This document shows, piece by piece, positions 12,124 to 24,300 of a DNA stretch of 64,000 nucleotides. Every line of letters starts with the position of its first letter. Position 1 is the first letter of the stretch. Origin of the DNA: Narthecium ossifragum (Eukaryota > Streptophyta > Magnoliopsida > Dioscoreales > Nartheciaceae). The notes beneath the pieces are model-generated. The model made no database searches. It had not been told where the DNA came from and saw only the letters and a program-made list of their open reading frames with translations. The translations under genes were made by a program, and so were the position numbers. Where the stretch lies: contig OY986975.1 of assembly GCA_963920575.1 (NCBI GenBank), positions 19,375,897-19,439,896 on the forward strand. Reading direction: 5' to 3'.

Positions 12124-13160
12124 GTTGAACACCCTACACTTTCAGACACATACACTTTTTTTTTCAAACAGAAGATTGCATGTATTCATGTATCTTCTAT
12201 GACATGACAAAGAACTGTAAATCTATCCCAGTTTCTGGCTTAGAATCTAATGTCAACTCTTCGACATGTGAAAGTGAACATGTGCAGTAGGATATATCAA
12301 GCTATCCTTAAACCATGGTAAAAGTGTTAAAGTATAGAAGTAATATCAGGCATTGTAAAAATTTACTGTCCCTTATATAGCCTACAAGCATCAGAATAAT
12401 TCATAAAATAAATTTCTAAAACAAGCATCTTTATCAATAACTCTCATAATTTCCTTCTTTTGGCACAACTCAAGGGATGTACAATATATGGTTACCTTAA
12501 AATATTAAGTATGACTTTATAAATGCTACCCCCAACTTAAGCGGGATTGTCCTCAAGCACGTAAATAGGGTAAGGGGTAGAGATAACCTGAGGATGCATT
12601 GTCGTCAGAAACCTGAATAAAGTAGTGTCCTTGGGGAGAGGTAAAACCATATGTGCCAATCAGAGTTAATCTTGAAAACAAAGTATGTTCGGGGCTTACA
12701 TCCCTACGAAATGCGGATCATAACAGCAGAAGCCTGGAAAATATTAGAAGAAATACCCCGTGATCGCACAGAAGAAGATAATGGAATAAACATGTAAAAT
12801 TAGAGAAAAATTGGGCAGCATCTCCTTTATTTATTCAGTCAGCCCAAGGGCAGTACAAACATTCATTACGCATTGACAGGAAAAAGATAAACTACCCTAT
12901 GCTTCAACCTGCATGAAAACAAGATTCAATCACATGGACCATCACAATATCACATATCCACATCGAATCAGGTATGCACACCCACAGTACCCACCCAAGG
13001 TTTAACATAAAGCAACCATGCACACAGTGGTAAAAAAAAACGACAAAACTTACAAAAAGCAAATAAATAAATAAAGAGCAAGTAACTACTTGAAATCGAT
13101 GGGTTGCCTCCCATCAAGCGCTCGGTTTAACGTCGCTAGCCCGACGAAGTTAACGACCAA

Positions 13161-16100
13161 TCACCGATAATGTGGCTCCGCCAAGGTTATTGTCGGATCA
13201 CGGTGGGGAGGATTTTCAATATAAGGTTTTAACCTATGACCCTTCACTTTAAAAATTGAGCCGGATTTAATATGACGGATTTTAATAATCCCGTGGGAAA
13301 GAATCCAGTGCACGATGAATGGGCCGATCCACCCAGGCCTAGGCTTACCGGGGGATACCCTTAGTTTGGCCTTGAACAACCAAACTTTATCACCATCTTT
13401 AAAAGTTCTCCGATGACTGAATTTAGGTGGCATAATCAAAGACGGTAAACCTCGAGTCGAAGAAATGTGGGGTCTAGGATCAATCGGAATTTTCCTCCAC
13501 GAAATCTTACAGACTTCCTCGTATAAACCATCGTTTCTCGCATCCTCAACAAGATTAAGATTATTAACATCACAAATAGGTGAATCATCCTTCACATCCA
13601 CAACTTCATCTTTCAACTTTGGAATATCAACTTTCGAATCCGGGAAACCATTTTTAACTACTATCTCATCATCATCAAAGACAGCAACTTCACATGGGCG
13701 TCTATAACTTCCACTAAACACATCATCATCATCATCATGCACTATTTTATTCATCTCCTCATCCACACACCTATCGATATCATCATCATTTGTCATTGCG
13801 TTTATCATGAAACAATCATCATCATACGTATGGTTCTTCGATGTATGAAAAATATTCAATTTCAATTCCATATTTCCAAAAGTAACTGTCATGATACCAT
13901 CCCTACAATTAATGCAAGCATTAGTTGTAGCTAAGAAAGGTCGACCAAGAATGATAGGAACGGTTTTCTTAGTTTACACGCTTGGTTCCATATCCAACAC
14001 CACAAAATCTACCGGAAACATACACTGATCAACTTTTACAAGAACATCTTCAAGCACACCCCATGGGGTTTTAATTGAACGATCAGCCAACTGTAGAGTC
14101 ATGGCAGTTGGTTTTAATTCGCCTATACCAAACTTGGAATACATTGAATATGGCATGAGATTCACACTAGCTCCCAAATCAAGTAAAGCTCCTTCTATCA
14201 AATGACTTCCTATGATGCAGGATATCGTAGGAGTACCTGGATCCTTAAGTTTAGGAGGAATATCACTGCGGAGAATGGAACTTACTTGTTCGGTTAGGAA
14301 AATCTTTTTAGAAACATGCGATCGAGATCGACGCTTCTGAGTACATAAATCTTTTAAGAATTTAGCATAAGAAGGAACTTGTTTAATCGCATCTAAAAGA
14401 GGAAGATTAATATGAACTTTCTTAAAAACTTCCATAATTTCATCAAGTTTGGAACTTTTGTAAGGCTTTGAAGTCGGCTCGACTAGGGCCTCAGGAAAAG
14501 GAATTTTCGGAACATAGGTCCTAGGATTCGGCTCAGGCGATGAAGTAGAATCATGAGGAACAGGAATTGAAGTTTTGGGTAACACCTCATCATTAGATGC
14601 ATGCAAGTTTCTATCTAATGGAACTTGCGAAGTAGATGGAGTTGCATTGAGAGGTTGAGATGTAGGATCATGATCTACATATTCCTCATCCGGTTTCTCG
14701 ACATTGTCAAAGGTCTTTCCACTTCGCAGAGTAGTGACAGCTTGGACGTGTTCATGAGAAGACTCAACGAAATGTTGACCTCTAGGGTTAGGAATGAGTT
14801 GACTTGGCAATGTACCTTCTTCCCTTTTTGACAAAGCGTTAGCTATTTGACCTATTTGAGCTTCTAACTTAGCTAATGCTTGAGTATGAGAATGGAGTAC
14901 TTTGGTAAACTCATCCATAGCTGGACCTTGGTTCGGTTGGGGAAGAGAAGATTGGTTTTGAGGTTGTTGAGGTAGTGGTGCTCCATATGACTGGCCTCCC
15001 CAAGGTTGAGGCTGTTGAGATTGATATGGTCCTTGGGAAGGAAAATTTTGAGGAGGCTTATATTGAGGTTGGAATTTAGGAGGAAAACCCGGATTTTGAT
15101 TGTTCATAGGTGGTCTTGGATTAAAGGAATCAAGCTGCTGTCCAGGAGTTTTCCAAGAGAAGTTAGGATGATGACGTAGACCAGGATTATAAGTATTGGA
15201 GTAAGGATCAAAAGCTGGCTTGGAATGATTATAGATTGCGTTGATATGTTCCTGAACTAGTTCAGGATAATGAGGAGCTAAATAACAATCAGTAATATCA
15301 TGGCCAGCAGTAGAACATAAAAAACATACATCTGCAGTATAAGATGGCATTGACAGATTTGAAGGATTTGAAGATGCAACTCGATTGGCTGATTGATTTA
15401 AGACTTGATTCAATTTCCTACTCAGGGCATCTACTTGTTGGGCTAAACGAGCTGATTCATTCAATTCCAGAGTACCTCTAGACTTGGTCTGATTGGAAGA
15501 ATCGTGGGTAGACCTAGAGGATGAAGCATGGTGTTGGGAATTTTCAGCTAGTCTTTCAAAAAGTCTCCAAGAATCATTAAGAGGATTTGTAATAAAAACT
15601 CCTCCACATGCGGCATCAATAGTCATTTGATGTCTCTCCTTAAGACCATTATAAAAATTCTCTATGATAGCCCATTGAGGGAATTGATGGTGAGGACACT
15701 TCCTAAGGAGTTCCCTATATCTATCCCATGCTTCATGAAAAAGTTCATCATCGGCTTGCTTGAAGGATGAAATTTCTTTCCTAAGATCACTGGTCTTGGT
15801 AATTGGAAAGAATTTAGCAAGAAATTGGGTTTGAAGTTGAGGCCAAGTCGTGATAGATCTGGGCTCTAAAGATGTAAGCCAATATTTCGCCTTGCCCTTG
15901 AGAGTAAAGGGAAAGAGTTTCAATTTCCAAGCATCATCAGTGAAATTATTGACTTTCACGGTCGAACTGATCAAGATAAATTCTTCTATATGGTTGTAGG
16001 GATCTTCATGAGACAGACCATGAAAGGCAGGAAGAGATTGAAGGAACTGAGGCTTGATTTCATAGTGGGCAGCTCCTATTACTGGGGGTTGAATGCATGA

Positions 16101-16319
16101 ATTTGAAGTAAATGAAGTAGGAATGTAAAAATCTTTCATATTCATGCGACCTTGATCTTCATGATGGGTCGGATTTGCATCATGATCATGATGATCATCT
16201 AAGTTATGGTTCTCCATGGATGAATCAGGTGAAATATTCACAGGTTTAAGCAATGTAGCACGAGAATTCAAGAATTCTTGCAATGTAATATTTAAATCTA
16301 AATCTTCACTAACATTCAT
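13161..16319 (-). pseudogene. Retrotransposon gag-protease with integrase-tail remnant, one in-frame stop
   Basis: From ATG at 16319 there are 781 codons to a TAA at 13974-13976. The same frame then stays open to 13161, so the whole is 1053 codons with a single stop. Order: N-terminal region; retrotransposon gag domain (roughly residues 85-240, YWLTSLEP, FLAKFFP); a CCHC-like zinc finger (CFLCSTAGHDITDC, about residue 335); a Gln/Pro-rich stretch; then an aspartic-protease-like domain with DLGASVNLMPYSMY. After the stop come an ILGRPFLATTNA segment, an acidic stretch, and an integrase C-terminal type ending (GDKVWLFKAKLRVSPGK, then KVKGHRLKPY). RT, RNase H and integrase core are absent. The stop may be simple decay or a readthrough site. 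Confidence 0.85.
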
Positions 16320-16560
16320 CCATATACCACATCACCAGAACAACCAAGGTTTAGAGATACTCACAGTGCTATCTCGGTGAAGCTTTGACCGATGCTCCTT
16401 CTTCGCTTGGAAGGTGCTTCGTCAAAGTCCCTAACGCACGATCAAAAAGATAGGAAATATTAGCACTGGTACTATTTTTGGTCTTTTATATAATAAACAA
16501 CAGAAATAAAGATAACTAATTGAAATAAAACTACACTAGGCAATTAACTTAATAAACCGT

Positions 16561-16580
16561 ATTCCCCGGCAACGGCGCCA
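16561..16580 (-). promoter_or_regulatory. Primer binding site, tRNA-Asp type
   Basis: The plus strand reads CCCCGGCAACGGCGCCA, which I recognise as the 3' end of plant tRNA-Asp(GTC) including CCA. On the element strand this is the complementary primer site, six bases from the 5' LTR. Confidence 0.88.
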
Positions 16581-16586
16581 AAATTC

Positions 16587-18205
16587 TGACACGCCTTGAA
16601 AAGTGTCGTAGTCTTAACAAGTACGCCAAAATTAGAAATTTATAATCCGAATCACTAACTAACTACTTTATGGGTAGATAGCAATGAGTCCGAGTCGGTC
16701 CACAGGGAAAAGAAGTGTTAAGTATAATTACCTCGTATAGTTCTAAATCAAAAGATTGATAAAGGAAATGATTTTTGATTTTTAAACTACTCTTAACTCA
16801 GATTAAACTCAACTGAATAATAATAGGATAAATGGCCAAGAGATTTCTAATCAGTAATAAAGAGTTAACTAGGTCTTCTTAGGATAAAAGCAATTCAAAA
16901 GGTATTAATGGTTTTAACAAGTCGATAGGTGAATGGCTAGAACCCCTACCGCTCAACAAAGATTCGTAAGAAGTCTTCATCGGAACGAAGATCAAATCAG
17001 CGGATAATTGGTATGAGAATAATCAAAGTGGTTCTAGCACTTTGAGATTGCCTAATCAATAAAGATATAGAACGAATTATAGGTTATAATCATAGGTCTT
17101 AATAGTTCTAGCATTAAGGTAGTGGTTCTATCACTCCTACAATCATAATCTAGGGTTTAGAATCCAATCCAAAGATCTAACATGGTTCTAGCATGAAAGC
17201 ATCTTGAACAAGTCCTAATCATAGCCTCTAACATGCAATGCTCAAAACCAGTGATCGTAATCTCAGCATAACTTTCACATCCGAACTCGAAACAAGGTGA
17301 TTCAAGATTCGGTGGAAAGCTAAGGAAGAGATCTATGACTTTTGTGTTTTGAGTTTTCACAAAATCCGGCTGTATACCCACGGAAAACCCGAGATAAGAC
17401 AGACCGAAATTAGGGCACAAAGAACAAACAATTCATTCACCATAATAAATATTACCAATAGATATATAAAATATGAAATCTATCCATTAAACCATCATAA
17501 AGTACATGCTCTGATCCATAGGAAAAACCTAGAAAGATTCTCTAATACATCATAGAAATCCCTAGGCTAGAGATTAGTTACTCATCTTAGGAAGGAGATC
17601 CGTCGATGAAGGTTGTCGCCGCGCTCCACCCATGGATCTTTCACCAAAGATCTAACCTAATTTGTGGAAAAGAAACTAAGAGAAACCCTAAGAGATGACG
17701 AAAATTCGGCCATGGAAGGCTGCCAAAACGCCCCCAAAGAAGGCTATTTATATCCTAGGGCAAACCCTAACTCAGATTAGTCAGTTTCCTTCTATTTTTC
17801 CCGCAGCGCCCAAGGAGATCGATCTCCTTTGGGATGAGATCGATCTGGTTTTCCGTAACTGCTTCTTCTGCACCTCTGTACTAAAAATAGCATATCTTCC
17901 TATAGGAAACTCCAAATCACGAACTGTAAAAAGTTCTGGAATCTAGACTTCAAGAGCTTTCCAACCATGTATAGCACATCATCTGGTTCTTCTTAAGCAG
18001 GTACAGTTTAATCTTCAAAGATGGCCCACCTTTGCTCCTTTGACTTCGCAGGTTCTTTATTTGTTCGTTTTAGCACCAAACTTGATCTAACCTTCGTTGA
18101 AGGCTCTTATACCTGAAATGCACCATAGACCATCAAAATAACATTGCTCGGAGGCTAACAAGACTTAGTTAAAGGGGCAATTTGTGCACTTTTCACGCGT
18201 TATCA
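16587..18205 (-). repeat. 5' LTR of Athila-like element
   Basis: Begins TGACACGCC and ends GTTATCA on the plus strand. It has an extra block of about 45 bp at about 17810-17858 (two AGATCGATCT palindromes) that is absent from the other LTR. Confidence 0.92.
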
Positions 18206-19619
18206 CCAACTGCCTCAGATAGATGAATGTTGCTTCATCTTTCAGTCTGATACTCTGATGTCATTCATGATCCATTCAAAGTCTTCAGCAATTGTTGCAT
18301 GAGCTGCCTCCCACATCAACTTCTTCAAGTCCTCATCCTTGAACCTCTTGTAGAAATTCTGGTAGAGGTGTCTAACACAAAACCTCTGCTCTGCACCTGG
18401 CATAACTCCATCAACTGCTTGTAGAAGTCCCTACAACACCAGATGTAAACATCAGAATTGAACAATGAAACAATGTCAACAATTGATACATTACAACAAT
18501 TCTTACCTTCTGCTGATCACTAATAACTGTTATCTTTGAAGTAGGTGTGAATCTAATATCATCTGCAAGAAGCTCCAGGAACCAGCTCCAAGCATCCCTA
18601 TTCTCCACTTCCACTACAACATATGCTATGGGGAACATCTGATCATTTGCATCTTTGGATACTGCAGCCAATAGCTGTCCTCCATATGGCCCCTTGAGAT
18701 GACATCCATCCAGCTGAAAAACTGGCCTACATCCATCAACAAAACCCTTCTTGCATGCATATAGACACATATACATCCTCTCAAAGTAGCATTTACCATC
18801 ATTGCCCCTGTTTGTTTTTATCTTACATGTGCTGCCATGGTTGCTTCTCAATATCTCCTCACAGTAGTCCCTCAAATGTAAGTATTGTTCAGCAAAATCC
18901 CCCCTCAGTCGCTCCAATGCCTTGTTCTTAGTTCTCCTGGCTTGGGCCCTGCTGATTCTCACATTGAGTTCACTACTAATTTTGCTTTGGAAGTTGTCAA
19001 CAGTTATGTCAGGGTTGTGTCTGATCTCCTCCCTGTACTTTCTGGACAACCAACCAGACTTGGCAAACTTGTTGTCATGATGCCTTATGCATGTGTGTTT
19101 GCTATTGAAAGTCTTAATTGGAATGTACTTGTCTGCTGCATGGTTGAGGCATGAATTCTCCAAGGACAGTCCCCAGAGCACTTTGCGGTTATCCTTTCCC
19201 TTGTACTCTTCACAAATTGAATATTGTGGCCACCAACCACTGAATAATCCTTGATGAGGTTCCTCAAGTCTTCACCTCTGGCAAACTTCATGCCAACAAT
19301 GAAAGGGGTCTCAATTCGAGTGTCTACTGGCCTATCATCTCTGTATAATGGATACTTAGCATGCCCCTCTTCATCTGATGAACCATGGACACTGGTCAGT
19401 TCATCAGAATGACATTGATCCTCCACAAACACTGGCACTTGATTTTCCAGATGATTTAGTATCTCATCATGCTCTGTCATTTGTGCTGACTGATCCCCAA
19501 CCTCAAAGTTCACAAAGCTGGGCTCAGTGTTAGCTTCATAAATGAAGTCATCATCATCATCACCAGTGTCTTCTTTCCTTGGTTCATACATACTACTTTT
19601 AGTTGATGACTCTGGATGA

Positions 19620-19770
19620 GTTGATGACTCTGGAGCTTCAGGCTGCTTCCCTCTTCCAATGTCTTCTGGATCAGTTGATGACTTTGGAGCTTCAGGCTGC
19701 TTCCCTCTCCAATGTCTTCTTCTAATGGCGGACTGTATAACAAATTTTTTCTTCCAATGTCTTCTTCTAA
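19620..19770 (-). repeat. Short tandem repeats in transposase linker
   Basis: Units of about 50-60 bp encoding EDIG-RGKQPEAP-SST are repeated two to three times in the acidic linker between the N-terminal segment and the DNA-binding region. One frameshift of the transposase falls in this tract, so slippage between units is a likely cause. Confidence 0.65.
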
Positions 19771-20184
19771 TGGCAGACTTCCTAACCAATTTTCATAGTC
19801 ACTACCCTTGCCAACTACTGGAATTTTCCCATCTTCTTGGTCAGCAGCACTGTGGTCCACATAGACATCTATCTCATTAATGTCAATCCCCTCCTCTGTA
19901 AACACAGATGCCATCCCAATGACATGCTTGTCAGTCATAAGTTCCTTTAGTCCCTCTACAGTTAGCTCATGACTTGGCTTTGCATACCATATAGCCTTCC
20001 AAGTTGGGTAGCCCATACTAGTGATAAAATCATGGATGTCAAATATACCCAATCTATCAGGATCACAGTCATCCACCATTTGCACCTCCCCACCAACATA
20101 ATCAAATTTAGGGGAGAATTGGAAATAACCCCCATGGTGCAATCTAATTGTGAATGTGAAGTCCATCCTGTACAGAGAGAACAA

Positions 20185-20950
20185 TTGCTATCAAAATGGG
20201 ATGGCCAACCCAATTCAATTACTGTCAATTACTATCAATTACTATTAGTCAATATGATAAATACAATTGGTAATGGTCATGCATAATATGTCAACACAAA
20301 TACTTAGTAAATAAATTGTGATGGCCAACACAATTACTCAGTAATGAAAAGGGAATAGCCAACCCCTATACTGAGTAAAGAAAAGGGGATTTCTAAAAAA
20401 AACAACAATAATACATTGTCTAAATTCCCCTAACAATAACCCTAATATGTCCCTCCCTCATCGCAGATACCAAAAGGTGGATGGCCAATGCACGATCATC
20501 GGGCTAATCAAATAATAAACTAAACCCAGCGAATGACATTTAACCTACCTTAAACAAGAATCTAAAGTAATCGGGAACATCGGGGTAAAACGTAAGAAAT
20601 CGTTAACAATAGAAGTAAATAGTTAACAAAACGGTGTTAGAGGGTGTCGATGGCCTACCTGCCGACGAAAACCCCAACAAAGCCCGGTGGAATCCGTCGA
20701 ATGTTCTCCGATGAGTCGCAGTCGAGGGGACCATACAAACCCCTACACAGTGCCAACTACCCACTTCATTTCGAGGTCGGTGGAGTTAATACGCTCACGT
20801 GCAAGTGAGTGGTTTTCTGTAAGGGGCAACTAACGGCGTCTGAGTCCATTCCTGTTTTGTAATTATAGGATACTGAAGTGACATTTCCTAAATAGAGGGT
20901 AACAGATTGTAAAAACTTGAAATTAGAGGGTACTAAAAGCTAATTTCCCC
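20185..20950. other. MULE right subterminal region and TIR
   Basis: Leader region of the transposase on the minus strand, followed by the right TIR (about 20825-20949). The segment 20380-20760 has no further frame. Confidence 0.7.
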
Positions 20951-20960
20951 TTATTGGTAA

Positions 20961-21365
20961 CAAAAAATATAGTCTAGAAAAGTATTATATCAAAAAGGTT
21001 ATGTGATAACATTACATCATAAGCACAAACTTAGGCAGATGTGATGAAGGTCATATTGCTTAAGGTCTGATCATGGGAGCACTTGAATCAATCCATCCCA
21101 TGTTTACAATACACTGGTCTAATGTTTCAAGGTAACGTTACAAAAAGAATACCCTATGGAGAAATTTAGAACTGATGTTTGGCAAACGAATATTGAATAA
21201 TTATCAAACTGTCAAGTTCAGATGAAAGCATCACAGAGCAGAGTGTTCAGATGGTTCCTCGAGACCTCGTTGAAGTCCTCATCGATGGATATGCAGGTCA
21301 TGTAAAGGTTGGACAATTCAGTTTAGTCGTTAATGCTGAAATGATACCATCAAGATGAGTTCAAG
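20961..21365 (-). other. Probable 3' UTR of KH gene
   Basis: The region between the stop codon at 21366 and the MULE target site contains no other gene. It is likely transcribed as 3' UTR, but no polyadenylation site was pinned down. Confidence 0.45.
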
Positions 21366-24300
21366 TTATCGTCCTGTTTTGGGTCGTTTCATTCCGGTAC
21401 TGTTGAAAGGGGAAGCACTTGGGCTCATACTGGGGCTCATATGAGGACTCTCTTCTCTTAGAGTGCCATTGAGTATAGCCAATTCCCTCAATTGTTGTTT
21501 CTTGTAGTAGTCTACTGACTCATCCTGGAAATCAAACATAAACACAGCAACAAAAGAAAGAACTCATTAGATCCTGCCAAAAGAAATTGGTTTTTAGCAC
21601 TCACCGAAGCTAAAAGTATCAAGAGTTATGCTGTGCATGTTTGTGCCATGCTACGATTTGACAAGTGTTAAATTTCTCCATGACTTTAACATAACATTCA
21701 CACATATGAGTTGGACTAGACACCTCTAGCTGTCTTCGGAAAAAAAGAACAAGAAAATTGTGTCTCGAGATATGGTTATAAAGCTAAAAGAAATATCCTT
21801 TCACCATTTGGAAGGAATGCAAAAGGAAATGTCGATTGTAGCAGTATCTTCAGGCAAGTTCACAGTTGAGAAAGTGTTATATCTTGCACCAATGATTTAA
21901 AGAGACATGCCTATTCCAAATCCTAAATTACAGAGAGGGGAGTGAGAGGTTGTCTGTTATATACCACTGGCTTTAGGAGATCTTCCAATATCCCCACTGC
22001 TTGACTTATGCGAGAATCAATCAAGTCTGCTGGAAGCTCAGCCTCCACAAGCACATGAAGTGGCTCGTTTAGGTGTTCATATCCAGGCTTGTCTCTCAGC
22101 TTTTCTTCCTGCAAGAGAACCCAGCTTTCAGTGCAAGCAGACATAAAGGCATCAAAACAACTACATCAACCACAATAGTTGAGTTACAGCATGTAAATTT
22201 GAAGAAAAGAGAATGATATAGAAGGAAGAAATATCAGTTAGACGATACCAGTTGAGAAAACTAATGAAGAAAACATATGTTCCAAGATGAGATAAAGGTG
22301 CTAAATGCTAGCTATGAGATGCTTATCAGGTCACTCCATGAGGATATAGGGGATAGGTTGGGAAAAATTACACGGAAAGATGGAATATACAGGACATTAT
22401 AATATCAAAACCCAACTTGGTGCCTTTAAGTATTTGTGGCAGATAATAGTGGTCTACAATACATGCACCAGAAGGACTGATCTGAAAACATAGTGTGGTG
22501 AGTTTAGAATAAAATGCAGAGATATATATACAGAGATCAACATCATGTTTAACACGTGTTAATGATAAAGTGATGGCTAATGTAGATGGCCAGCTTCCTT
22601 GCAAATTTAGCTAGGAAAGATTGATTGGTTGTCAAGAGAAGAACAGCATGTAAAGAAAAGCCTTAGAGCTGGAGCCTTAGCAGCATGGTTGTTCTTAGTT
22701 AGGCAAATCGCTAAAAATGCTCCCCAGTTCCTCAGTTCAGAGTCTATTTACATTGCACAATGGAACATAGTCACAGAACTTGAATAGTGAAAATCAATAT
22801 AACAAGATTGCTCTTCCATTCTAAACATTATATTGTCACCAAACGCATTAAGCACAACATTTGTTGCGATCTATGATAGATGATGTCTTGGCAATGTTTC
22901 CAGTTAACTCCTCTGGCTATTGTCTTTCAAACCATTGGTCTTTTGCTCCCACACAAATAGGAAAATTACTTTTCCCGTTCACACCACCTGATGCGTCTGA
23001 TTGTAGGACTCAGACAAAACCAAGAGTCACATTTTTACAATATCAGAAATCGAAAAGAACAACTTGACAAAAAGAGTCTTCTTCCAAATCCTGGAATAAT
23101 TTGTGTAATATCCAATGGCTCCAACAAACTTGACTGCCCAAATGAAGATTCCTACTGGGCTACACATAATAATACAAGGTTTATAAACCCAGTTCAGTTG
23201 GGCCTCGAAAGAAATGGTTCAGCTCCACATATTGATTTTGGCCTGGTATCACCAGTTTCAGTTAAAAGTTACATATTAACAAATTAGAGAAAACTGGAAA
23301 ATAAATAAAAATCCAGGACAATCATATTGAGGACCAAACATGTCTGGACAAAACTTGGAGGCCACTATGTTAACAATTAAATTTCTAGACCAACAGGCGC
23401 TGCGCCGTACATTTTTCTATGAGGAATGACGCATTAAGTAATAAGCTTACAAAAGTTAATTCTATTTATTAACCAATCAACCTTCCTTTGTGAACTTACA
23501 TGCAATTGGAGTGAGTGCTCAAGTTCAAGATCTCTCTCTCAGGTATATTATTCAATTGGCAATTTCAATTGTTTCATTTGATCATGCACAAATTCAACTT
23601 CGCCTAATTCTAAAGATGAATATGGTGAGTCAGTCCACTGCCACCATCAATTGCTTACTTGTGGCTACTTATTAACTTAATCATCAATTAGAATGCCAAT
23701 AATGTAATGTATCAGTAATTCATCAACCAACAGACAAGTATAATCAGTTTGGAAATTACTTACAACTGGCCTGAAATAGCCAATAACCCTATTGCATGAA
23801 AAACACTACTAGCTTAATATCAGGATTTGCCAATATACTAATTACGTATTGACACCATCTTTTGTTGTATTCACCAATGCTGAATTCTAAGTAGCAATTT
23901 ACTTAATTTCTCAATCTAGTCACCTGTGATTACAATTTCCCATTGATTTGGTGTCAGACTGTTCAATCAGTAGCATTATTTTGGGGAATCAGTCAGATAG
24001 CATATTTAATGTAAAACAAACTGACAGTGCAAATTTCTTGATTCCAAGCTATGTGTTCAGTAATCACCTATTCAATCATTTAACTGGGCCCCTTATAATT
24101 CCCATGTTTCCTCCATTGGCATATCAATTGCTTAATGAACACAGAATACAAATAGTTAATTAATATATTGTATATCCACTAACATTTAAATCAGTGGCCT
24201 CCCAAGATAATAAATATCGGAATATACTTCAAGACGGGGATTTCATTCAACAGATACCTCTATTAAATTCTAAGAACACCTGATTCCCATTGTAGTTTAT

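Larger units (their letters stand above)
11670..13160. other. Noncoding internal region of the retrotransposon
   Basis: About 1.5 kb between the coding region and the 3' LTR, with no long frame. It contains the 91-bp tandem pair listed separately and a conserved-looking GGGTTGCCTCCC motif at about 13101. Confidence 0.6.
10115..18205 (-). mobile_element. Athila-like Ty3/gypsy LTR retrotransposon, internally deleted
   Basis: An 8091-bp element in minus orientation with LTRs of 1555 bp (10115-11669) and 1619 bp (16587-18205). It has TG...CA ends, a tRNA-Asp primer site, a G-rich polypurine tract and a CCAAC target duplication. It encodes gag and protease, then jumps to a C-terminal integrase-like tail, so reverse transcriptase, RNase H and the integrase core are missing. 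The primer site and the DLGASVNLMP protease motif point to the Athila/Tat branch. It would need enzymes from elsewhere to move. Confidence 0.92.
8926..20184 (-). pseudogene. mudrA-like MULE transposase, broken and interrupted
   Basis: The reading starts at 20184. The N-terminal plant-mobile type segment (to about 19700) is followed by a MuDR DNA-binding region (about 19350-19110, GMKFARGEDLRNLIKDY, then CPWRIHAS). The MULE transposase core is at about 18900-18430, with the first catalytic Asp in LDGCHLKGPYGG and the second in ISDQQK. An intron at 18431-18506 (GT-AG) is followed by QRFCVRHLYQNFYKRF. The frame resumes beyond the inserted retrotransposon at 10114 (NNLAESFNSSIQ), then a SWIM finger (CSC...CIHA, about 9740) and a CCHC knuckle (CKNCWGWGHNKRGC). 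Damage: frameshifts near 19720, 19112 and 18230, in-frame stops near 9803 and 9687, a further frameshift in the Gly-rich tail, and the 8.1-kb insertion. It is dead as it stands. Confidence 0.88.
7305..20950. mobile_element. Mutator-like element (MULE) with long TIRs, nested insertion inside
   Basis: The first about 125 bp (from GGGAAATTAG) are repeated in reverse complement at the right end (...CTAATTTCCC at 20949), at roughly 85% identity by eye. Weaker similarity continues inward around AAAACCACTCAC. Flanks are TTATAGGTAA (7295-7304) and TTATTGGTAA (20951-20960), one mismatch in ten, as expected for the 9-bp target duplication of Mutator elements. Inside are a mudrA-like transposase relic (minus strand, from the right TIR) and a GRF zinc-finger gene (plus strand, from the left TIR), convergent as mudrA and mudrB are in maize MuDR. 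Without the inserted LTR element (10115-18205) it would be about 5.55 kb. Confidence 0.9.

Noticed and set aside
16561..16580. Looks like the 3' end of a tRNA-Asp gene including CCA
   Set aside because: Only 17 bases, encoded CCA, and placed directly next to an LTR: it is a retrotransposon primer binding site.
22368..24163. Several 60-98 codon frames between KH-gene exons
   Set aside because: They lie in a 2.6-kb intron with no family resemblance, and splicing phases of the KH gene are complete without them.
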